Positions 46,453 to 58,815 of a stretch of 64,000 nucleotides of DNA are shown piece by piece. Location: assembly GCF_019175385.1 (NCBI RefSeq), contig NC_083338.1, positions 68,580,712 to 68,644,711 on the forward strand, written 5' to 3'. Both the position numbers and the translations under genes were made by a program. The notes below the pieces were generated by a model that made no database searches, had not been told where the DNA came from, and was given only the letters and a program-made list of their open reading frames with translations. Position 1 is the stretch's first letter, and every line of letters begins with the position of its first letter. This stretch comes from Lycium barbarum (lineage: Eukaryota; Streptophyta; Magnoliopsida; Solanales; Solanaceae).

Positions 46453-48802
46453 TTACACGCCCCGAACCTGGGCCTGGACGTAACACGGCACCCGGTGCCT
46501 GACTGCATGTGATCGAGAGAGCCAACTGGCTGGCTGAATCAACATGTGATATCAAAAACATAACTGAATGTGGAAACAACTAAACACATGCTGATATACT
46601 AAAGGTCTGACTGAAATCATAACGCGGAAATACTTAGACAATCTGAAATATCTGAACGTAGCCAATATGGCTTTAACCAAAACAACTGAACAACTGCCAA
46701 CAAGGCTAACATAATAAATATCTGACTGTCTAAACTGTGTCTACGAAGCCTCTAAGAATACTAAATAATAGAGCTGTCTATAAACTGAAATAACTAGATA
46801 GCTGACAACGCCCCGAAGGAATTTGGGGCTCACCAGTAGCTGATACGTGCACTCCTAAAGAGCTGAGTCGTCAACTTGTATATCGTTGCCTGCATCGCGA
46901 GAGGCAGGCCCCCAAGAAATAAAAGGGACATCAGCACATTTGAATTGTACTGGTATGTAAAGCAGCTGAAGCAATAAAATACTGGAACTGAAACTGAAAC
47001 TGAACTAAACAGGAAAGCAAGAAGCTGAAGTACTCCCTGTTCTGGATGAAGAATCACCTGTAAAACTATAAATATAACTGTGGCCTAGGGCCCAAATAAT
47101 GTGCACAAAAAATGTGGCCTCAGGCCCAAGCAATACGTATGCGTAAACTGTGGCCTAGGGCCCAAAAATACAGATACATGTGTTCAACATTAACGATTTA
47201 CAAGAGAGAGACTGGCTATAGCTGATAGCATGATAATTGTTTCAGATTATGGGACTCATGCAAATAACTGGTTATACACTGACTGAGACTCATGTGATAA
47301 CAATGCATAAGTCTATAAAGATTACGTGTTGAGTTCATGATGTTCAAAGTGACAACCATGAACGAATTCTGTAACTACAACCCTAGAAGATAACATTTCT
47401 TTATCATACCATGAAACTAGGGCTAAACTATATTCTGAGTCGAATTACTGATAAGTATGAAGAATGAGGCGTAGGGAGAATCATGAATATTCCCTAACGT
47501 AGATAGTTAGCCTCACATACCTTAATTCCAGCCTTTTTGAGTTTAATACAATGTTCGTCAACCCTTTCAACTATGAGCTCAATACAAGTCAAAGGGATTC
47601 TATATTAGCAATAATATTCATGCTTTGGTCATCTAAGCATTTTATCAAACACTTAGTGGGCACAAAGCTCCACAATTTCCATTAATGGTGTTTCTTCACC
47701 CAATTCCCATTCTATTACTTCTAGGTGATTCAACGATCTCAATTAGGTGTAATTAACATCATTCTCCATCACCCATATCATTATAACAATCTCAAGTCAA
47801 CAATTCAAAACCCTACTATAGTTCGTGTAATTCGCTTTACTAAACTCATTTACTATTCTCCCAAGAACACATCAATTCACTATTATGAATGATTAGAGTG
47901 TAGAAACATTACCTTTTTGACATTCAATCCTCTTGATTACATGGTCTAGGGTTTCCACGCCCAACAATAATGTTCCACTCACAACTCTATTGATTAGAAG
48001 GGTTTACTCAAGTTAGAAAGAGATTAGGGACTTGAATTTAATCTGGAATCATGATGAAACTTACCTTGGAGGGTTATTGAGGCTTGGAACTTGTTCCCTC
48101 TGACTTTAGGGTAATTTTACGTGACTACGGGTGTTAGGAAAATAAACCCCAAGGTTAAATATAACTTAAAACGCGAAATCCCGACTTTTAACCCGAAACC
48201 CGACCTGTTACGCGATGGGTCCGCGATGCACGTGCATCACGCGACATTCTGCAGGTCGATACTAAGAGTTGTGCGATCGGCCCGCGATGCGGGGCCATCG
48301 TACGCGCCCCCATGTGCCCAGAAAAGCGGCGTGTGTCGGTTCTACGCAATGTTCGGTAAAATGGTCATAACTTCTTGTACAGAGCTCTGTTTGGGCTCCA
48401 CAATATACCGTTCGAAAGATACTGCAAAGATCTACAACGTTCATCTGTTAGGTTTTCTCAAATTCCCAACGTATTTTCACGTAATGTGACTGGAAGGCAG
48501 ACGTATCGAAAATTTAGCCGATTTTATAGAATTTTAAGTGCCTTACTATTAGCCATATTGAGATGATCATATCTCCTTGCTCCGATCTGTGATTGCCCTG
48601 GTCCTTATATCGTTAGAAAGGTATTTTTACGTACTACAACTTTCATTAAGGGTACTTTCCCAAATTCCCAACTAATCAAGGATTTATGGCTGCCCGAAGT
48701 AGGCCTATCAACTATTTTCGCAAAACGTTCAAACCTTATTTTTTTCCACTAAAGATCTATTGACATGATTCTAACCTTAGTTCTAAGTCATGGGGTGTAA
48801 CA
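46453..48802 (-). repeat. 3' LTR of the second chromovirus
   Basis: Ends GGGGTGTAACA at 48802. It contains GATGCACGTGCATC, a 14-base palindrome (near 48224), within a CGCGATG-rich array (48210-48310). A TTATATTTAA box (about 48158-48167) and a donor AAG|GTAAGT about 100 nt on (48063) follow in sense order. Three units of TGTGGCCTAGGGCCCAA (47070-47165) and the CAGCACA/TGTACTG hairpin (46932-46952) lie nearer its 3' end. Confidence 0.93.
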
Positions 48803-48820
48803 CTATCTCCCCATTGGGAT
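48803..48820 (-). promoter_or_regulatory. Polypurine tract
   Basis: The minus strand reads CCCAATGGGGAGATAG directly before the LTR start TGTTACACCCC. Confidence 0.7.
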
Positions 48821-49045
48821 CATTCGTCCTCGAATGATTGTCTTGGTTATAATCGCGGTTAAATCTGAGACTCTATGGAAGTTTGGCAGCGTTTATTCTA
48901 TAACTAAGATACCTAAAACTAACTGACTGAGCCACATGATCACTGAACTAACTGAATGAATACATGATTACTGAACTGAATGTCTACTGAACTGTCTGAA
49001 TACTGAAAACATGGAGATTATACTATATGGATCTAAATGAAAAGG

Positions 49046-52000
49046 CTAGTTACCTTCAGTATTTTCTGCTTGCTCTTCAAAGAGATGGGGATATCTAGAC
49101 TTCATGTCCTCTTCGGCCTCCCACGTAGCCTCTTCAACTTTCTGATTTCTCCATAGTACTTTCACTGAAGCAATCTCTTTAGTTCTCTACTTGCGGATTT
49201 GACGATCAAGAATAGCCAGTGGGATCTCTTCATAGGACAGGCTATCTTTAACCCCTAGGATTTCTGTAGGAATAACTAGAGACGGGTCTCCCATGAACTT
49301 CTTTAGCATAGATACATGAATTACTGGATGTACAGCAGCTAAATGTTGTGGCAATTCTAACTCATAAGCCACTTGCCCGATCCTTTGCAGGATTCTATAT
49401 GGCCCAATATAGCGGGGGCTAAGCTTCCCCTTCTTCCCAAATCTCATAATGCCTTTCATAAGCGAAACTTTCAGGAACACCCAATCATCAACTTGGAACT
49501 CCAAGTCTCTGCGCCGCATGTCCGAATAGGACTTTTGGCGACTCTGAGCCGTCTTCAAACGCTCTTGAATCAACATGACTTTCTCCATAGCCTGATAAAC
49601 CAAGTCTGACCCTAACAACTCTGCTTCACCAACCTCAAACCAACCAATTGTCGACCTACATCTCCGCCCATACAAGGCCTTAAACGGTGCCATATGGATA
49701 CTAGAGTGGTAACTGTTATTATAAGAAAACTCAATGAGAGGAAAATGGTCATCCCAATTACCTTTGAAATCTAGGACACATGCTCTCAACATGTCCTCAA
49801 GAAACAGAATAGTACGCTCTGCCTGGCCATCTATCTGAGGATGAAAAGTTGTGCTGAGGTTTACCCTTGTCCCAATCCTTTCTGAAAGGATTTCCAAAAG
49901 TCCGCAGTAAACTGAGCACCACGGTCAGAAATTATGGACAAAGGAGTCCCATGCAATCGGATGATTTCTTGAATATATAACTTGGCATAATCTTCTGCCG
50001 AATCTGTAGTCTTCACTGGCAAGAAGTGAGCTGACTTGGTAAGTCGATCTACAATCACCCAAATCGAATCATGCTTTCGAAAAGAGCGAGGTAAACCTGT
50101 TATGAAGTCCATGTTTATCATCTCCCATTTCCAGACGGGAATGTCTATGTTCTGAGCCAACCTACTTGGCCTTTGGTGTTCGGCTTTCACTTGCTGGCAA
50201 TTTAGACACTTAGCCACAAAATCTGCTACATTCTTCTTCATGTCATTCCACCAATAAATCTCCTTAAGATCATGATACATCTTTGTGGAACCTGGATGAA
50301 TGGAATACCTGGAATTATGGGCTTCAGACATAATCCGATCTCTGAGCCCGTCTATGTCTGGAACGCATAATCTACCTCTGTACCTCAAAGTACCATCATC
50401 TCCCCCTTGTTCAAAGGCTGTAGTCTTGTGTTTATGAATTTCCTCCTTCAGCTGTAACAGGCAGGGATCCCTAAACTGTTTTTCTTTCACTTCTGCTACT
50501 AAGGAGGATTCAACCCTGTTCTGAACAACCACTCCACCATCTCCAGAGTCTAGAAGTCGAATTCCTAAGCTTGCTAAGCGATGGCCTTCCTTTGTCATAG
50601 TTCGCTTGTCTACCTCGACATGAGCTAAACTTCCCATGGAACGCCGACAGAGAGTATCGGCTACAATATTTGTCTTCCCTGGATGATAGAGAATATCCAC
50701 ATCATAGTCCTTAAGCAATTCGATCCATCTTCTCTGCCTAAGATTCAACTCTCTTTGCTTGAAAATATATTGCAGGATTTTATGATCGGTGAAAATATCC
50801 ACATGCACTCCATACAAGTAGTGCTGCCATATCTTGAGTGAAAAAACCACAGCTGCTAACTCTAAGTCATGAGTTGGATAATTCTTCTCATGAGTCTTAA
50901 GCTGTCTAGACGCATAAGCAACAACCTTACCATGCTGCATTAAAACACACCCGAGAACAACTCCCGAAGTGTCGCAATAAACAACGAATCCCTCGGTTCC
51001 CTCTAGTAGTGTCAAAACTGCAGCAGAAGTCAATCTCTTCTTCAACTCTTCGAAACTCTGCTCACATACATCTGACCATTGGAATTTGACTTTCTTCTGA
51101 GTCAACTTAGTCAACAGAGCTGAGATAGAGGAAAATCCCTCAACAAAACGCCTATAATAACCTGCCAGACCCAAGAAACTTCTAATGTCTGATGCTGAGG
51201 TGGGTCTGGGCCAGTTCTTAACAGCGTCAATTTTCTGAAGGTCCACCTTAACACCTTCACCTGAAATCACATGGCCTAGGAATGCCACTGACTTAAGCCA
51301 AAACTCGCACTTTGAGAATTTTGCATAAAGCTCACGATCCTTGAGTGTCTGCAACACTATTCTGAGATGATCTGCATGATCTGTCTCACTACGGGAATAC
51401 ACCAATATGTCATCAATAAACACAATGACGAATAAATCGAGATAAGGCTTGAAGACTCTGTTCATAAGATCCATGAAAGCTGCTGGTGCATTCGTCAACC
51501 CAAACGACATGACAAGAAATTCAAAATGACCATAACGGGTTCTGAAAGCGGTCTTCAGAATGTCAACTTCCTTAACCTTTAACTGATGGTAGCCTTATCT
51601 GAGGTCAATCTTGGAATAACACTGCGCACCCTGAAGTTGATCAAATAGGTCGTATATTCTGGGAAGAGGATACTTATTTTTAATGGTGACCTTGTTCAAC
51701 TGGCGGTAGTCTATACACATACGCAAGGATCCATCCTTCTTTCAGACAAACAAGACCGGTGCGCCCTAAGGTGAGACACTTGGCCTTATAAATCCCTTAT
51801 CAAGAAGATCCTTCAACTGAACTTTCAACTCCTTTAACTCTGCTGGGGCCATCCTATACGGTGGAATAGATATCGACTTAGTGCCGGGAAATAAATCAAT
51901 TCCAAAGTCAATTTCCCTATCGGGAGGGACTCCGGGTAGGTCATCTGGAAAGACTTCTGGAAATTCATTGACAACTGGTACTGACTGAAGAGCTAGAGTC

Positions 52001-53764
52001 TGGGCATCTGCATCCCTGACTCGAACTAAGTGGTAAATATACCCCTTGGAGATCATCTTTCTGGCTCTAAGGTAGGAAATAAATCTACCCCTAGGTGCTA
52101 CTGAATTACCTTTCCATTCTATAAGTTCATCGGGAAAATCAAATGTCACAGTTTTGGTTCTACAACCCAAAGAGGCATAACAGGACTCTAACCAATCCAT
52201 ACCCATAATCACGTCAAAATCTACCATCTCCAATTCTATTAAGTCTGCTATGGTGCTGCGGTGGTAGATTAACACTGGACAACCTCTATAGATACGCCTA
52301 GCTATAACTGATTCTCCAACCGGTGTGGATACTTCGAAAGGTTCATGTAGCTTTTCGGGTTCTATCCTAAATTTCTTAGCAATATACGGGGTTACATAAG
52401 ATAGAGTGGATCCTGGGTCCATAAGAGCAAATACATCGAAGGTGAAGACTGTTAGCATACCTGTGACAACATCTCCACAAGCCTCTCTATCCTGGCGACC
52501 AGACAGTGCATACAGATGATTCTGAACACCGCCCGTATTACCGGACTTTGCTGCTCCGCGCCCCTGCTGGGCTTGGGAATTTCGGGGAGCTGCTGAATTT
52601 GTGGACTGAGCTACATTACTGTTACCTCCGGTATTCTGTCTTGCGGACGGACAATCCCGCAGAAAATGACCCGGCTGACCACACCCAAAACAACCAGCCA
52701 TGCCCGAACGACATACTCCTGAATGTCTCTTACCACAAGTGTTGCAAGTAGGGTGTTGAAAACCATGGTCGGTCACGCTGGCCTGTGAATGTGAGCCTAT
52801 CGTTCCGAAGTTCCGGCCTTTCTGGTTAAACTTGGACCTCTGAAATGGAGCACTAGCTGTAGAGGGAGCAGGTCTTGATGACCTATTCTTAAAAAACTGA
52901 AGGTTGCCATCACCCTGAGATCCTCTATGACTGAGATTACCAGCAAACTTAGCCCTCTTGCTGAACTCTCTATCTTTTTGCTTCTGCAGGGCTCCTTCTT
53001 CCTTCATTCTTGTCTCGTTTCCTTGCACGAATGCCAGTATCTTGGAAATAGTCATCTTGTCGTTCTGAGTAGCTGTGTTGGCATCCCTGTGCAACTCGGG
53101 TTTAAGCCCAAGTACAAATCTTCTAACCACGACTCTCATATCAGAAACCATGTGAGGGGCATGTCTGGACAATGACACGAACTTGAGGTAATAGTCCTGA
53201 ACAGTCATGTCCTTTTGCCTTAGATTCTCAAACTCTATAGCCTTGGCTTCTCTAACCTCAATTGGCATGAAATGCTCATAAAAGCGTCTGCAAATTCGTC
53301 CCAAGTAGCAGAAGGTGCATCCTCCCCTCGGGACTGTTCCCATGTCTCATACCAAATATGGGCCACATCTTGCAGCTGGAAAGCTTTGAGTTTTGCTGCC
53401 TCTGTATCAGTAGTATGCATCACACGAAATATTTTCTGGAGTCCATCAATGAAATTCTGGGGATCTTCCTCCTTCTTTGACCGTGTGAACACTGGCGGCT
53501 TCATCTGCATAAACTCCTGAGTCCTAGAACTGTTTGACCCACTACTAGCACCTGCCGTTTCCTGTCGCTGGGCCTGATTTTCCAAAATTTGAGTGAGCAG
53601 CTGAATAGATCCTCTAACATCTGCGTCCGAAGTATTGGGAGGCGTAACAGCGGCATTAGCTATGGCGGCTGCCTAGGCCTGAGTGCCCCCATCTGTTGCT
53701 GCGTCAACGGTAGCCCTCTGGCTAGTAGCCGTAATTTTCTTATTGTACTTCCTTTTTGGAGCCA
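49046..53764 (-). pseudogene. Ty3 chromovirus gag-pol with multiple breaks
   Basis: The start at 53764 (MAPKRKYNKK) follows the leader directly. Order: gag, intact zinc knuckle [14 protein letters not shown] (near 52680), protease [13 protein letters not shown] ([21 protein letters not shown]), RNase H ([11 protein letters not shown]), integrase zinc finger [10 protein letters not shown]...[11 protein letters not shown] core with the first Asp intact ([10 protein letters not shown]) and a chromodomain ending YPHLFEEQ. Breaks seen: TAG at 53673 (from a likely CAG), a -1 shift near 53277, TAG after IRPSVSP near 51764, TGA in FV-KKDG, TAA in DLR-GYHQ, a -1 shift near 49870 and TAG after RQIRK (about 49186). 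The chromodomain typically recognises histone marks, as known for chromoviruses. Confidence 0.96.
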
Positions 53765-53981
53765 TTTCTGAAATACGTAATTCGCACGAGTTAGAAGAAT
53801 TACTAAAAACATTACTCTATCTGCACGAACTAGAGTATGAAAGAAGTGAAACAAATCCTGAATGTCTTGGTGGTTAACTGTTTATATGTGTGGGGCCCTC
53901 ACACATATAAAAGAGACCCCACTGGACACGGCTTCATAGACTCCCTCAGACACTTGAACCTAGCGCTTTGATACCAAGCTT
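53765..53981 (-). other. 5' leader with primer-binding site
   Basis: The PBS on the minus strand is TGGTATCAAAGC (53965-53976), an initiator tRNA-Met type site with one change, five bases from the LTR. It keeps CTCTATCTGCACGA and GGACACGGCTTCATAGAC (plus strand), weakly matching the other leaders, and the hairpin at 53881-53911. Confidence 0.85.
53881..53911 (-). promoter_or_regulatory. Leader hairpin, perfect 12-bp stem, GGGCCC loop
   Basis: UUUAUAUGUGUG pairs perfectly with CACACAUAUAAA around the seven-base loop AGGGCCC. The loop hexamer is palindromic, as in the other leaders, but differs in sequence (GGGCCC against GCGCGC). Confidence 0.7.
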
Positions 53982-56351
53982 TGTCACGCCCCGAACCTGG
54001 GCCTGGACGTAACACGGCACCCGGTGCCTGACTGCATGTGACTGAGCGAACCAACTGGCTGGCTGAATCAACATGTGATATAAAAAACATAACTGAATGT
54101 GGAAACAACTAAACACATGCTGATATACTAAAGGTCTGACTGAAATCATTATAGGGAATTACTTAGACAATCTGAAATATCTGAACGTAGCCAACATGGC
54201 TTAAACCAAAACAACTGAACAACTACCAACAAGGCTAACATAATAAATATCTGACTGTCTGAACTGTGTCTATGAAGCCTCTAAGAATACTGAATAATAG
54301 AGCTGTCTATAAACTGAAATAACTAGATAGCTGACAACGCCCCGAAGGAATTTGGGGCTCACCAGTAGCTGATACGTGCACTCCTAAAGAGCTGAGTCGT
54401 CAACCTGTATATCGTTTCCTGTATCGCAAGATGCAGGCCCCCAAGAAATAAAAGGGACATCAGCACATTTGAATTGTACTGGTATGTAAAGCAGCTGAAG
54501 CAATAAAATACTGGAACTGAAACTGAAACTGAACTAAACAGGAAAGCAAGAAGCTGAAGTACTCCCTGTTCTGGATGAAGAATCACCTGTAAAACTGTAA
54601 ATATAACTGTGGCCTAGGGCCCAAATAATGTGCACAAAAAATGTGGCCTCAGGCCCAAGCAATACGTATGCGTAAACTGTGGCCTAGGGCCCAAAAATAC
54701 AGATACATGTGTTCAACATTAACAATTTACAAGAGAGAGATTGGCTATAGCTGATAGCATGATAACTGTTTCTGATTATGGGACTCATGCAAATAACTGG
54801 TTATATACTGAGTGAGACTCATGTGATAACAATGCATAAGTCTATAAAGATTATGTGTTGAGTTCATGATGTTCAATGTGACAACCATGAACGAATTCTG
54901 TAACTGCAACCCTAGAAGATAACAGTTCTATATCATACCATGAAACTAGGGCTAAACTATATTCTGAGTCGAATTACTGACAAGTATGAAGAATGAGGCG
55001 TAGGGAGAATCATGAATATTCCCTAACGTAGATAGTTAGCCTCACATACCTTAATTCCAGCCTTTGAGCGTAATACAATGTTCGTCAACCCTTTCAACTT
55101 TGAGCTATATCAATACAATTCAAAGGGATTCTATATTAGCAATAATATTCATGCTTTGGTCATCTAAGCATTTTATCAAACACTTAGTGGGCATAAAGCT
55201 CCACAATCTCCATTAATGGTGTTTCTTCACCCAATTCTCATTGTATTTCTTTTAGGTGATTCTACGATCTCAATTAGGTGTAATTAACATCATTCTCCAT
55301 CACCCATATCATTATAACAATCTCAAGTCAACAATTCAAAACCCTACTATAGTTCGTGTAATTCACTTTACTAAACCCATTTACTATTCTCCCAAGAACT
55401 CATCAATTCACTATTATGAATGATTAGAGGGTAGAAACATTACCTTTTTGACGTTCAATCCTCTTGATTACGAAGTCTGGGGTTTCCACGCCCAACAATA
55501 ATGTTCCACTCACAACTCTATTGATTAGAAGGGTTTACTCAAGTTAGAAAGAGATTAGGGACTTGAATTCAATCTAAAATCATGATGAAACTTACCTTGG
55601 AGGGTTCTTGAGGCTTGGAACTTGTTCCCTCTGACTTTAGGGTAATTTTTCGTGACTAGGGGTGTTAGGAAAATAAACCCCAATGTTAAATATAACTTAA
55701 AACGTGAAAGCCCGACTTTTAACCCGAAACCTGACCTGTTACGCGATGGATCCGCGATGCACGTGAATCGCACGACATTCTGCAGGTAGATACTCAAAGT
55801 TGGGAGATCGGCCCATGATGCGGGGCCATCGCACGCCCCCCCCCCCCCCCCCCCCCCCCCACGCGCCCAGAAAAGCGGCGTGTGTCGGTTCTATGCAGTG
55901 TTCGGTAAAATGGTCATAACTTCTTGTACAAAGCTCTTTTTGGGCTCCACAATATGCTGTTGGAAAGATATTTCAAAGAGCTACACCTTTCATGTTTTAA
56001 GTTCTCTAAAATTCCCAACGGATTTGCACGAAATTTGACTGGAAGGCAGACGTATCGAAAATTTAGCCGATTCTATAGAATTTTAAGTGCCTTACTATTA
56101 GCCATATTGAGACGATCATATCTCCTTGCTCCGATCTCTTATTGGCCTGGTCCTTATATCGTTAGAAATGTATTTTTACGTACTACAACTTTCATTAAGG
56201 GTACTTTCCCAAATTCCAAACTAATCAAGGATTTATGGCTGCCCGAAGTAGGCTTATCAACCATTTTCGCAAAACGTTCAAACCTTCAGTTTTTCCACTA
56301 AAGATCTATTGACATGAGTCTAACCTTAGTTCTAAGATACGGGGTGTAACA
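53982..56351 (-). repeat. 5' LTR of the second chromovirus
   Basis: TGTCACGCCCCGAACC to GGGGTGTAACA. It is close to the 3' LTR throughout. A 25-base C run at 55836-55860 replaces GCGCCCCC in the 3' LTR and may be slippage or an assembly artefact. The hairpin is at 54461-54481. Confidence 0.95.
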
Positions 56352-57045
56352 TGAACTTTCTAGTGGTGTAAATATTTTAAAGTTAGACCAAGTTACTCCC
56401 CTGTGCCTAAATCAAAAATATCACATGCATGATATTACCCAGTCATTTTAAGTCACTGATTTGGTCAAGCACACTTAAATGTCATGTGGTAATCCTAGTT
56501 GATGCATACTTACAAGAGCAAACCTTAGGAACTCTTGATGAAGCGGCACCACTCTTGTATTCATATAGGTAAAAATTTATTTATGTCCCTGTTACTCCAG
56601 TCATTAATTTGACATTTTCATTAAGAGCTCTTGCTCATCCTCTCCCTATAACAGTAAGCCTTGATCCTCATGGGACTATGTTTAAAGATTTGATGCTTCT
56701 TCGAGTGCTCAAAATGACATTCATAGATTATTTTTACCCATTGAATCTTTATTGTTAGTTTTACTAACGCAAGATTGGGTTCCCTCTACTAATGTACTTA
56801 TACTTAAGGTTTTTAACCCCATCCCACTAGATGTTGTTGTAGTAGCATCTCTAGTAAGTGCGTTTGTAAGTGGATCAGCAAAATTCTTGCAAGACTTAAC
56901 ATGTATAATTGTCATGATCGACACCACTTATAAGCAATTGTTTCAAATAGACATGACGCAAACTAACCAGGGAGGGGTGTGCGTCATGTGCACCATGCTC
57001 CCCTCCCTAAAACATGTTTAATAATATTAGATCTTTTCAAAGCTA

Positions 57046-57048
<3 letters not shown>
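56352..57048 (-). pseudogene. Copia pol C-terminal scrap and flanking UTR
   Basis: Minus-strand residues HVKSCKNFADPLTNALTRDA (about 56830-56910), followed by SSGMGLK, match the C-terminus of copia RNase H. The segment to its left is probably 3' UTR without a recognisable frame. A nine-base inverted repeat AGGGAGGGG/CCCCTCCCT surrounds 22 nt near 56969-57008. Confidence 0.6.

Positions 57049-57134
<86 letters not shown>
57049..57134. repeat. (AT)n microsatellite
   Basis: 86 bases of uninterrupted AT dinucleotide. The poly-Ile/Tyr reading frames across it are artefacts of the repeat. Confidence 0.98.
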
Positions 57135-57136
<2 letters not shown>

Positions 57137-57848
57137 CATTCAAGCTCAAAGAATCATATGGTACCATGATTAATGGGTGCACTTCTACGATTGAGGTTTC
57201 AGTTCTCACGCCCATTATGTGTTTTAAATAAGTACTTTTTGTCTTTGTTTTTCTTTCACTACTTTAGTTTAGTCTTTCAAAATCCTCAAGTCTAACTTAT
57301 AAAATCTCTATATCCTTTTGTAATCATAAAAATTTATGAAACTAGACCAAATGAGTTCAACTAATTCCTATCTTTTCGACGTGGAGTTTGTGTGTGTGTG
57401 TAAAATTACTAAATTTTTGGGAGAAAAAAAAAAAGTGAAGTAATAATTTCGAAAACGTAGTCGGTTCAATAGTACAAATCATAAAAGTGACATCAGGAGC
57501 CGCTTATAGCAACCCCTATTTAAAGAATAATAAACAACTTAAACTTTAGCAAATATTAGCAAATTTCAGATTGAACTTGTTGCTTCTATGAAAAAAATAA
57601 ACTTATTTTGGTGAAATGAGACTTTTATAATATTTTACTGCTATAGTGCAATTTTACATGTAGATTAAGATATTGAAAACAAATAATCTTAATTATTCAG
57701 TGTTCAGATCTAATGCCTACATCTTAATATTCAGATGTGTCTTCAAATTCAGACGTTTTAATTTTAATAGAAACAAATTAAATGAGGCCTTAAAGAGTTT
57801 TGTTTAGGGAGTGATTATTCTATTATTAGTTTCTATGCTTTCTATATA
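57135..57848. other. AT-rich intergenic stretch
   Basis: No coding frame, element terminus or RNA gene was recognised. It includes a GT run (57390-57400) and an A run (57425-57435). Confidence 0.5.
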
Positions 57849-58085
57849 CTGCCTATGTCCCAATATATGTGACACACTTTTCCTTTTAGTCAGCCCCAAA
57901 AAGAATGACACATTTTCTCATTTGGAAACAATTTTACTTTAAATTTACCTTTTACACTTAACGAGATGATTTATAACCCCACAAATATCTTAGCTTATTT
58001 TAGATCACAAGATTCATAAATCTTCCTTTATTTCTTAAACTCAATGCCCAGTTAAACTACATCATATAAATTGAGACAGAGGGAG
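57849..58085. mobile_element. Stowaway-like MITE (TSD TA)
   Basis: 237 bp bounded by TA dinucleotides. The left end CTGCCTATGTCCCAATATATG and the right-end complement CTCCCTCTGTCTCAATTTATA form imperfect terminal inverted repeats of the CTCCCTCYGTCCC type that defines Stowaway (Tc1/mariner-dependent) MITEs. Non-coding. Confidence 0.88.
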
Positions 58086-58109
58086 TATTATGAATAATTT
58101 TCACATATG

Positions 58110-58125
58110 TTGGTCAATTGACCAA
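58110..58125. promoter_or_regulatory. Palindromic double W-box
   Basis: TTGGTCAATTGACCAA is a perfect 16-bp palindrome holding TTGACC cores on both strands, the binding core of plant WRKY factors. Further TTGAC cores on the minus strand lie near 58231 and 58410, and an ACGTG core at 58215-58219, all upstream of the ORF at 58534. Confidence 0.5.
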
Positions 58126-58427
58126 ATCATATCAAAGTATTATGTGTTTCAATATATTTTCTTTGTCGTCTAATTAAGTATCATTAAAGATTTACAATTA
58201 TTAGTTTTCGCATGACGTGCTCTTATTTCAATCCCAGCAAGGTCAACCATAGCCAAATCCAGAAATCCACCTAATCTTAGGTCACAACTTGCAATATTTA
58301 AAAGGTATAGAACATGGTTTGCTATTTCCTTTTCCGTCCCAGCAGCTAGCCGCCAGCCACGCCTATGAAGACTATTTCAACTGAGCACTAAAGCAAATTG
58401 GACGGTCATTGGTCAACAACAAAATAC

Positions 58428-58437
58428 AATAAATAGG
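58428..58437 (+). promoter_or_regulatory. Putative TATA box of the small ORF
   Basis: CAATAAATAGG lies about 100 nt upstream of the ATG at 58534, followed by a pyrimidine-rich, AUG-poor leader (one ATG near 58441). A second candidate, TATTTAAAAGG, is at 58295-58305. Confidence 0.4.
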
Positions 58438-58533
58438 AGAATGCTAGACATCTTCGTTCTATCCAACTATCTCCACTTCCATTTTCTCACTAGATACCCA
58501 CTGCATTAACAATACTGAGTGACTACCAATAAT

Positions 58534-58815
58534 ATGTCAAGAATCCTTCACAAGATCGAGGAGAGGCTTCATTTACACCACAAACATGAAGATGATCTAG
58601 CTCAAAACAAGGCAGAAAAAAACCATGAGAATGATGAAAGCAAAGCAAATAAGAAAGAGGATAAGAAGAATATGGTGAAAAATGTTGGGAAAATTGCCAA
58701 AAAGTTATTACATGGTCATCACAAAAACTCCCCAGAGGAAGGCTATGAAGGAGAAGAGGAGGAGGAAGAAGTAGAAGTAGAAGAAGGTAGGAGAAGAAGG
58801 TGGTTTCGAATATGA
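58534..58815 (+). CDS. Small charged protein, candidate host gene
   Basis: A 93-residue ORF from ATG 58534, the first ATG of this frame, to TGA at 58813. Residues 1-20 are MSRILHKIEERLHLHHKHED, likely an amphipathic His-rich helix. The middle is Lys/Asn/Glu-rich. A second helix-like segment KNVGKIAKKLLHGHHKN follows, then an acidic run of Glu/Val and the basic tail RRRRWFRI. No signal peptide or membrane segment is visible. The two H/K/L segments recall the K-like motifs of small dehydrins, but the match is weak and no family is assigned. It lies in one of the few stretches free of retroelements, has a plausible promoter with W-box cores, and lacks frame damage. It could be single-exon or the last exon of a longer gene. 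Confidence 0.55.
   Translation: MSRILHKIEERLHLHHKHEDDLAQNKAEKNHENDESKANKKEDKKNMVKNVGKIAKKLLHGHHKNSPEEGYEGEEEEEEVEVEEGRRRRWFRI

Larger units (their letters stand above)
46453..56351 (-). mobile_element. Second complete Ty3 chromovirus, imperfect TSD
   Basis: A 9.9-kb minus-strand element with two LTRs of about 2.35 kb, PPT, gag-pol, leader and PBS. Flanking pentamers are TTAAC (46448-46452) and TGAAC (56352-56356), one base apart, and the left terminus has changed from TGTCAC to TTACAC. It belongs to a different LTR family from the element at 24140-33501 but has the same gene order and chromodomain. The coding region has more breaks. Confidence 0.93.

Noticed and set aside
57027..57215. ORFs rich in Ile-Tyr
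   Set aside because: They are translations of the AT dinucleotide run on both strands.
58519..58533. GTG start five codons upstream of the small ORF
   Set aside because: Plant nuclear genes rarely use GTG, and the ATG at 58534 has a normal leader.
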